Positions 58,166 to 64,000 of a stretch of 64,000 bases of DNA are shown here, piece after piece (the stretch's first letter is position 1; every line of letters starts with the position of its first letter). A model generated the notes under the pieces. It was given only the letters and a program-made list of their open reading frames with translations. It was not told the DNA's origin and did not search any database. The position numbers were made by a program, and so were the translations under genes. The DNA comes from an uncultured Eubacterium sp. (GTDB lineage Bacteria > Bacillota > Clostridia > Lachnospirales > Lachnospiraceae), in contig CAMWXD010000003.1 of NCBI GenBank assembly GCA_947178105.1, positions 85,193-149,192 on the forward strand. The letters run 5' to 3'.

Positions 58166-58588
58166 ATGCCAACATTTAACCAGTTAGTAAGAAAAGGAAG
58201 AAAGTCAGCGGCAAAGAAGTCTACAGCACCAGCACTTCAGAAAGGATACAATTCCTTACAGAAGAAAGCGACAGATACAGCTTCTCCACAGAAGCGTGGT
58301 GTATGTACTGCTGTTAAGACAGCAACTCCTAAGAAACCTAACTCAGCGCTTCGTAAGATTGCCAGAGTACGTCTTTCAAACGGAATCGAGGTAACAAGCT
58401 ATATTCCGGGTGAAGGCCACAACTTACAGGAGCATAGTGTGGTTTTAATCCGCGGCGGCAGAGTAAAGGATTTACCTGGTACAAGATACCATATCATCAG
58501 AGGTACACTTGATACAGCAGGTGTTGCGAACAGACGTCAGGCCCGTTCCAAATACGGCGCTAAGAGACCGAAAGACGCTAAAAAATAA
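58166..58588 (+). CDS. rpsL: Ribosomal protein uS12
   Basis: A 140-aa protein starting [20 protein letters not shown], with the decoding-site blocks [17 protein letters not shown] and [20 protein letters not shown]. The two lysines associated with streptomycin sensitivity are unchanged. AGGAGG lies 9 nt before ATG 58166, so the longer frame from 58121 is rejected. Confidence 0.97.
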   Translation: MPTFNQLVRKGRKSAAKKSTAPALQKGYNSLQKKATDTASPQKRGVCTAVKTATPKKPNSALRKIARVRLSNGIEVTSYIPGEGHNLQEHSVVLIRGGRVKDLPGTRYHIIRGTLDTAGVANRRQARSKYGAKRPKDAKK

Positions 58589-59328
<740 letters not shown>

Positions 59329-59363
59329 TGTGCATGTTGCAGTATAATTAGGAGGAAAAAATC

Positions 59364-61481
59364 TTGGCTGGAAGAGAATATCCATTAGAGAGAACCAGAA
59401 ATATCGGTATTATGGCTCATATCGATGCAGGTAAGACGACATTGACCGAGCGTATTTTATATTATACTGGTATTAACTATAAGATTGGTGATACTCATGA
59501 AGGTACTGCTACCATGGACTGGATGGAACAGGAGCAGGAAAGAGGTATCACAATTACTTCAGCCGCTACAACCTGTCACTGGACTTTGGAAGATCATGCC
59601 AAAGTAAAGCCGGATGCGTTAGAGCATCGTATTAATATTATTGATACACCGGGACACGTTGATTTTACAGTTGAAGTTGAACGTTCACTCCGTGTATTGG
59701 ACGGCGCAGTCGGCGTCTTCTGTGCAAAGGGTGGTGTTGAACCTCAGTCAGAAAATGTATGGCGCCAGGCAGACACCTACAACGTACCAAGAATGGCATT
59801 TATTAACAAAATGGACATCCTGGGTGCAGATTTTTATGGTGCTGTTGAACAGATCCGTACAAGATTGGGTAAAAATGCAATTATTTTACAGATTCCAATT
59901 GGCAAAGAAGATGAATTTAAAGGAATCATCGATTTGTTTGAAATGGAAGCATATATTTACAATGATGACAAGGGTGATGATATTTCCATTACTGCGATCC
60001 CGGATGATATGAAGGATCAGGCAGAGGAATATCACACAGAGTTAATTGAAAAAATCTGCGAATTAGATGATGATTTGATGATGCAGTATCTGGAAGGTGA
60101 AGAACCGTCCGTGGAAGAATTAAAAAAGGTACTGCGCAAAGCTACCTGTGAGTGTCAGGCAATCCCTGTATGTTGCGGTTCTGCTTACCGCAACAAGGGC
60201 GTTCAGAAGCTTCTGGATGCGATTCTGGAATTTATGCCGGCGCCTACAGATGTACCGGCAATCAAGGGTGTCGACCTGGACGGCAACGAAGTAGAGAGAC
60301 ATTCTTCTGATGAAGAGCCGTTCTCTGCGCTTGCTTTCAAGATTATGACAGACCCGTTTGTTGGAAAGCTTGCATTTATTCGTGTATATTCCGGTGTATT
60401 AAAATCTGGATCTTATATATTAAATGCGACCAAGGATAAAAAGGAGCGTGTCGGCCGTTTGCTGCAGATGCACGCAAACAAGAGAGCAGAGCTTGACAAG
60501 GTATATTCCGGCGATATCGCTGCGGCAGTAGGATTTAAGCTTACGACGACAGGTGATACAATCTGCGATGACCAGCATCCGGTCATCCTGGAGTCCATGG
60601 AATTCCCAGAGCCAGTTATCGAGCTTGCGATTGAGCCGAAAACAAAAGCCGGCCAGGGCAAAATGGGTGAAGCGCTTGCAAAGCTTGCAGAAGAAGATCC
60701 TACATTCCGTGCGCATACAAACGCGGAAACAGGCCAGACGATTATCGCTGGTATGGGCGAGCTGCATCTGGAGATTATCGTAGACCGTCTGCTTCGCGAA
60801 TTTAAGGTAGAAGCAAACGTAGGCGCTCCGCAGGTTGCATACAAAGAGACCTTTACAAAGCCGGTTGACCAGGAATACAAATATGCAAAACAGTCCGGCG
60901 GCCGCGGGCAGTACGGACATTGTAAAGTGAAATTTGAGCCGATGGATGCAAACGGTGAAGAAGTATTCAAGTTTGAATCCGCGGTTGTCGGCGGTGCGAT
61001 TCCGAAAGAGTATATCCCGGCAGTTGGCGATGGGATCAAGGAAGCATCCCAGGCAGGCATCCTCGCAGGATTCCCTGTACTTGGCATTAAAGCGACCGTT
61101 TATGACGGTTCTTACCATGAAGTCGATTCATCTGAAATGGCATTCCATATTGCCGGCTCCATGTGCTTTAAAGAAGCAATGTCAAAAGCAGCTCCGGCAA
61201 TCTTAGAGCCGATTATGAAGGTGGAAGTAACGATGCCGGAAGAATATATGGGTGACGTTATCGGCGACTTAAACTCACGCCGCGGACGCATCGAAGGTAT
61301 GGATGACCTTGGCGGCGGCAAGATCGTACGCGCATTTGTACCGCTTGCCGAGATGTTTGGCTATTCTACAGACTTACGTTCCAGAACACAGGGACGCGGC
61401 AACTACTCCATGTTCTTTGAGAAATACGAGCAGGTTCCTAAGTCAGTGCAGGAAAAAGTAATTAATGCACAGGCAAAATAA
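59364..61481 (+). CDS. fusA: Elongation factor G
   Basis: A 705-aa GTPase from a TTG start at 59364, confirmed by AGGAGG at 59350-59355 and by the family N-terminus [21 protein letters not shown] motifs: [21 protein letters not shown]. Domains II-V are complete, including the domain IV region [16 protein letters not shown]. It catalyses ribosomal translocation. The 180-bp gap to tuf holds a GCTGCTG/CAGCAGC hairpin (61501-61532) without a T-run, and the tuf promoter. Confidence 0.98.
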   Translation: MAGREYPLERTRNIGIMAHIDAGKTTLTERILYYTGINYKIGDTHEGTATMDWMEQEQERGITITSAATTCHWTLEDHAKVKPDALEHRINIIDTPGHVDFTVEVERSLRVLDGAVGVFCAKGGVEPQSENVWRQADTYNVPRMAFINKMDILGADFYGAVEQIRTRLGKNAIILQIPIGKEDEFKGIIDLFEMEAYIYNDDKGDDISITAIPDDMKDQAEEYHTELIEKICELDDDLMMQYLEGEEPSVEELKKVLRKATCECQAIPVCCGSAYRNKGVQKLLDAILEFMPAPTDVPAIKGVDLDGNEVERHSSDEEPFSALAFKIMTDPFVGKLAFIRVYSGVLKSGSYILNATKDKKERVGRLLQMHANKRAELDKVYSGDIAAAVGFKLTTTGDTICDDQHPVILESMEFPEPVIELAIEPKTKAGQGKMGEALAKLAEEDPTFRAHTNAETGQTIIAGMGELHLEIIVDRLLREFKVEANVGAPQVAYKETFTKPVDQEYKYAKQSGGRGQYGHCKVKFEPMDANGEEVFKFESAVVGGAIPKEYIPAVGDGIKEASQAGILAGFPVLGIKATVYDGSYHEVDSSEMAFHIAGSMCFKEAMSKAAPAILEPIMKVEVTMPEEYMGDVIGDLNSRRGRIEGMDDLGGGKIVRAFVPLAEMFGYSTDLRSRTQGRGNYSMFFEKYEQVPKSVQEKVINAQAK

Positions 61482-61571
61482 GGAATACGGTGAAACTGGT
61501 GCTGCTGTGAGCACGCAGGTGCAGGCAGCAGCTAAAGCTTACAAAAAATAAGGAATTCTGCAAGGATTTAC

Positions 61572-61600
61572 TTGAAAAAACAGGAAATTTCGAATATAAT
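61572..61600 (+). promoter_or_regulatory. Sigma-A promoter of tuf
   Basis: TTGAAA (61572-61577), 17-nt spacer, perfect TATAAT (61595-61600), 62 bp before tuf. Confidence 0.75.
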
Positions 61601-61661
61601 ACGAGATAGTATAATATAAACACAGCCCATTGGGTAACATTTTAAAGGAGGACGTTTCAAC

Positions 61662-62849
61662 ATGGCAAAGGCTAAATTTGAACGAACAAAACCACATTGT
61701 AATATCGGTACCATCGGTCACGTAGATCATGGTAAAACAACTTTAACAGCGGCTATTACAAAAGTACTTTCTGAAAGAGTAGAAGGTAACGCGGCTGTAG
61801 ATTTCGCTAATATCGATAAAGCTCCAGAAGAGAGAGAAAGAGGTATCACAATTTCTACTGCTCACGTTGAGTATGAAACAGCTAACAGACACTATGCACA
61901 CGTTGACTGTCCTGGACATGCTGACTATGTAAAGAACATGATTACCGGAGCAGCACAGATGGATGGCGCTATCCTTGTAGTAGCTGCTACTGACGGTGTA
62001 ATGGCTCAGACAAAAGAGCACATCTTATTATCCCGTCAGGTAGGTGTACCATATATCGTTGTATTCATGAACAAATGTGACATGGTAGACGACGAAGAAT
62101 TACTGGAATTAGTAGAAATGGAAATCACAGAGCAGTTGGAAGAATATGAATTCGAAGGCTGCCCGATCATCAAAGGTTCTGCTTTAAAGGCTCTGGAAGA
62201 TCCGAAGAGCGAGTGGGGCGACAAGATCATGGAATTAATGGAAACAGTAGACAGCTACATTCCAGATCCACAGCGTGATACAGATAAGCCATTCTTAATG
62301 CCAGTCGAAGACGTATTTACAATCACAGGCCGTGGTACGGTTGCTACTGGTAGAGTAGAAAGAGGTACTTTACATCTGAACGACGAACTGGAAATCCTTG
62401 GCGTAAAGGAAGATGTTCAGAAGACAGTTGTAACTGGTATCGAAATGTTCCGTAAACAGTTAGACGAAGCTATGGCTGGTGACAACATCGGTGCGTTACT
62501 GCGTGGTATCAACCGTGACCAGATCGAAAGAGGCCAGGTTCTGGCTAAACCAGGTTCTGTAACATGCCATCGCAAATTTACAGCACAGGTTTACGTACTG
62601 ACAAAAGATGAAGGTGGCCGTCATACACCTTTCTTCAATAACTATCGTCCGCAGTTCTATTTCAGAACAACTGACGTAACAGGCGTCTGCGCTTTACCAA
62701 GCGGTACAGAAATGTGTATGCCTGGTGATAATATTGAAATGACGATTGAACTGATTCACCCGGTTGCTATGGAGCAGGGGTTGACGTTTGCTATTCGTGA
62801 GGGTGGTAGAACAGTAGGTTCTGGTAGGGTTGCTACAATCATTGAGTAA
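61662..62849 (+). CDS. tuf: Elongation factor Tu
   Basis: A 395-aa GTPase with G motifs [17 protein letters not shown] and NKCDMVD, switch [14 protein letters not shown], and complete domains II and III ending [17 protein letters not shown] lies upstream. Delivers aminoacyl-tRNA to the ribosome. Confidence 0.98.
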   Translation: MAKAKFERTKPHCNIGTIGHVDHGKTTLTAAITKVLSERVEGNAAVDFANIDKAPEERERGITISTAHVEYETANRHYAHVDCPGHADYVKNMITGAAQMDGAILVVAATDGVMAQTKEHILLSRQVGVPYIVVFMNKCDMVDDEELLELVEMEITEQLEEYEFEGCPIIKGSALKALEDPKSEWGDKIMELMETVDSYIPDPQRDTDKPFLMPVEDVFTITGRGTVATGRVERGTLHLNDELEILGVKEDVQKTVVTGIEMFRKQLDEAMAGDNIGALLRGINRDQIERGQVLAKPGSVTCHRKFTAQVYVLTKDEGGRHTPFFNNYRPQFYFRTTDVTGVCALPSGTEMCMPGDNIEMTIELIHPVAMEQGLTFAIREGGRTVGSGRVATIIE

Positions 62850-62882
62850 TCTTGTAATTAGAGCCAAATAATAAAAATAAGC

Positions 62883-62915
62883 ACCGCAATCCTTTGAAAA
62901 ATCAAGGGGTTGCGG
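62883..62915 (+). terminator. Terminator after tuf
   Basis: ACCGCAA-CC pairs with GG-TTGCGGT, extended by TTGA/TCAA around an AAAA loop, and is followed by TTCTT. It lies at the junction with the putative integrated element. Confidence 0.75.
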
Positions 62916-63009
62916 TTTCTTAATGCCTAAAAATAATAGCGAACAAAAGGAAAAGCCACTTGCCGGAATTTCATTGAAAATGGCTTGTGGCTCTAAAATG
63001 GCTCTATTT

Positions 63010-63633
63010 TTATTCGCTGTCACTCTGATTTTTCTTAAATTGCCGCTCCAAATGTTCATTTCGGAGTTTCATTCTTGTAGCATTGTCTATATCTTCATAC
63101 ACTTTCTTTGTCACTGGCAAGGTGGAGTAATCAGCAATTTTCTGTTTTTTCCAAATATCAAACATATCCTTTGGCGTAAAGTAGGATTCAAAACTTTCCC
63201 GGCTCTCATTCAGTGAAGCAAGGAATTGACACATATCCGCATTATATAAGTGTCCTTTTTCATTCCCATAGAATTTAATATTGGCATACCAACGGTTATC
63301 TTCGGTTTCTATGTCATTGAAAAATTTATCGTTGATTTCCAGTTCATAGCGCAATTCTTTTAATTCGTTCAATTCTAAAAGAAAACTGATAATATCGCCC
63401 ATAGACGATAAAGAAAATTCATTGTCTGAAATGCCAAAAAGCCAATCCAAAGAAACGTGATATTGTTTTGCTATGGCATAAAGTACCTCGTTGGACGGAG
63501 ATACCGTTCCGTTTTCATAACTGGATAGGGTGGATTGCTTTATGCCTAGCTTTTTGCAAAATTCACTTTGGTTCAAACCTAGATTTTTACGGAGTTGTTT
63601 TATCCGTTCTGCTATCTGAATTGTATTATCCAT
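63010..63633 (-). CDS. XRE-family repressor-like regulator of an integrative element
   Basis: A 207-aa protein: HTH_3 at residues 1-70 (AERIKQLRKNLGLNQSEFCK; QSTLSSYENGTVSPSNEVLY; YHVSLDWLFGISDNE) plus a C-terminal region of about 130 residues without catalytic motifs that I recognise (no RecA-type protease motif seen). AAGAGGTAACGG precedes ATG 63633. Divergent from a small HTH gene of a type found in ICEs, it is likely the maintenance repressor of the element. Its 3' end lies 160 bp from tuf. Confidence 0.82.
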   Translation of the reverse strand: MDNTIQIAERIKQLRKNLGLNQSEFCKKLGIKQSTLSSYENGTVSPSNEVLYAIAKQYHVSLDWLFGISDNEFSLSSMGDIISFLLELNELKELRYELEINDKFFNDIETEDNRWYANIKFYGNEKGHLYNADMCQFLASLNESRESFESYFTPKDMFDIWKKQKIADYSTLPVTKKVYEDIDNATRMKLRNEHLERQFKKNQSDSE

Positions 63634-63665
63634 GCCGTTACCTCTTTTCTTTTTTGCTTTCTTAT

Positions 63666-63780
63666 AGTATAGCACTTTCAATAAATATTGACAACAATAA
63701 TAAATATGAAAAATACAGATAAAAATTATTGACATAAATGATAGAGGATGCTAGAATATCATTAACACTAATAAATAGTG
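63666..63780. promoter_or_regulatory. Divergent promoters and inverted repeat at the element edge
   Basis: Minus strand: TTGTCA (63694-63689), 17 nt, TATACT (63671-63666), for the XRE gene. Plus strand: TTGACA (63729-63734), 17 nt, TAGAAT (63752-63757), for the small HTH gene. CACTA ATAAA TAGTG (63766-63780), just after the plus promoter, is a plausible operator. This is a compact repressor switch. Confidence 0.6.
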
Positions 63781-63804
63781 AAATAAATGATAAGGAGAGA
63801 TTGC

Positions 63805-64000
63805 ATGAACGGACAGAACTACTTATTGACTGCCGGAGAAGTTGCGGAAACATTGGGTGTTTCCAAAGGACACGCTTACAAACTGATAAGAGAATTAAAT
63901 GAAGAATTACAGAGCAAAGGCTATCTTGTTGTTGCCGGGAAAGTGCCAAAGGCATTTTGGGAAACAAAGTTTTACGGTTACAATCAGCCGAACCAAACCG
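63805..64000 (+). CDS. Small HTH protein of an integrative element (partial at right edge)
   Basis: 65 residues before the edge (starts MNGQNYLLTAGEVAETLGVS, then KGHAYKLIRELNEELQSKGY). An excisionase/MerR-like helix-turn-helix carries the KGHAYK recognition helix, followed by GKVPKAFWETKFYG. This form is common beside the replication/transfer modules of Tn916-like ICEs and other Firmicutes mobile elements. AAGGAGAG lies upstream. The C-terminus is outside the window. Confidence 0.8.
   Translation, partial: MNGQNYLLTAGEVAETLGVSKGHAYKLIRELNEELQSKGYLVVAGKVPKAFWETKFYGYNQPNQT

Noticed and set aside
61501..61532. GCTGCTG/CAGCAGC hairpin after fusA as a terminator
   Set aside because: No T-run follows, so I mention it only as part of the fusA-tuf spacer.
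63010..63633. LexA/CI-type self-cleaving phage repressor
   Set aside because: HTH is clear but no Ala-Gly cleavage site or Ser-Lys protease motif could be seen in the C-terminal part.

Overview
The window looks like the chromosome of a motile, low-GC Gram-positive anaerobe of the Clostridia, most likely a Lachnospiraceae member. The basis is the AT-rich coding sequence with strong AGGAGG ribosome sites, a sigma-D type flagellin promoter with a CsrA-like leader hairpin, RpoB and RpoC with acidic C-terminal tails, and the gene order rpmG-secE-nusG-rplKA-rplJL-rpoBC-rpsLG-fusA-tuf. No tRNA, rRNA or CRISPR array was recognised.

Region 1 (about 1-8.4 kb) is a defence locus: a TPR-like protein, an RdrA-like P-loop ATPase, an RdrB-like divergent adenosine deaminase with every catalytic motif intact, and a four-helix membrane protein. 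I read it as a RADAR-type anti-phage system. The TPR-like partner is not, to my knowledge, part of the described RADAR core. The operon is preceded by two overlapping sigma-A promoters, a perfect 12-bp inverted repeat placed like an operator, and two tiny coupled leader ORFs.

Region 2 (8.4-38.7 kb) is a large flagellin and flagellin-glycosylation island on the + strand. It starts with an ordinary flagellin and a Maf-type glycosyltransferase. Next come a three-gene sugar amidotransferase set (PP-loop amidotransferase, HisF-like, HisH-like), two tandem GT2 glycosyltransferases, two CgeB-like glycosyltransferase/FkbM methyltransferase fusions, a 1238-aa TPR/GT2/sulfatase-fold protein and a LicA/LicC-like pair. 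A near-complete legionaminic-acid-type nonulosonate pathway follows (LegG, LegH, LegI, LegF, then LegB, LegC and a PtmE-like nucleotidyltransferase), with one more methyltransferase embedded. The island ends with an 821-aa flagellin and a small helical protein. The inferred output is a flagellar glycan built on an acetamidino-substituted legionaminic acid, further glycosylated, O-methylated and perhaps given a phospho-aminoalcohol.

Region 3 (38.7-46.2 kb) has mixed orientation. It holds three more CgeB-like glycosyltransferases, a divergent flagellin-like protein without the usual C-terminal end, an XRE regulator, a FliD-like protein and a coiled-coil protein. A 49-nt nested palindrome lies between two of the minus-strand genes.

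Region 4 (46.4-62.9 kb) is the conserved transcription/translation cluster with recognisable promoters, an L10 leader with attenuator and intrinsic terminators. Region 5 (62.9-64 kb) is the edge of an integrative element inserted downstream of tuf: an XRE repressor divergent from a small HTH protein of the kind found in ICEs, with an inter-promoter inverted repeat.
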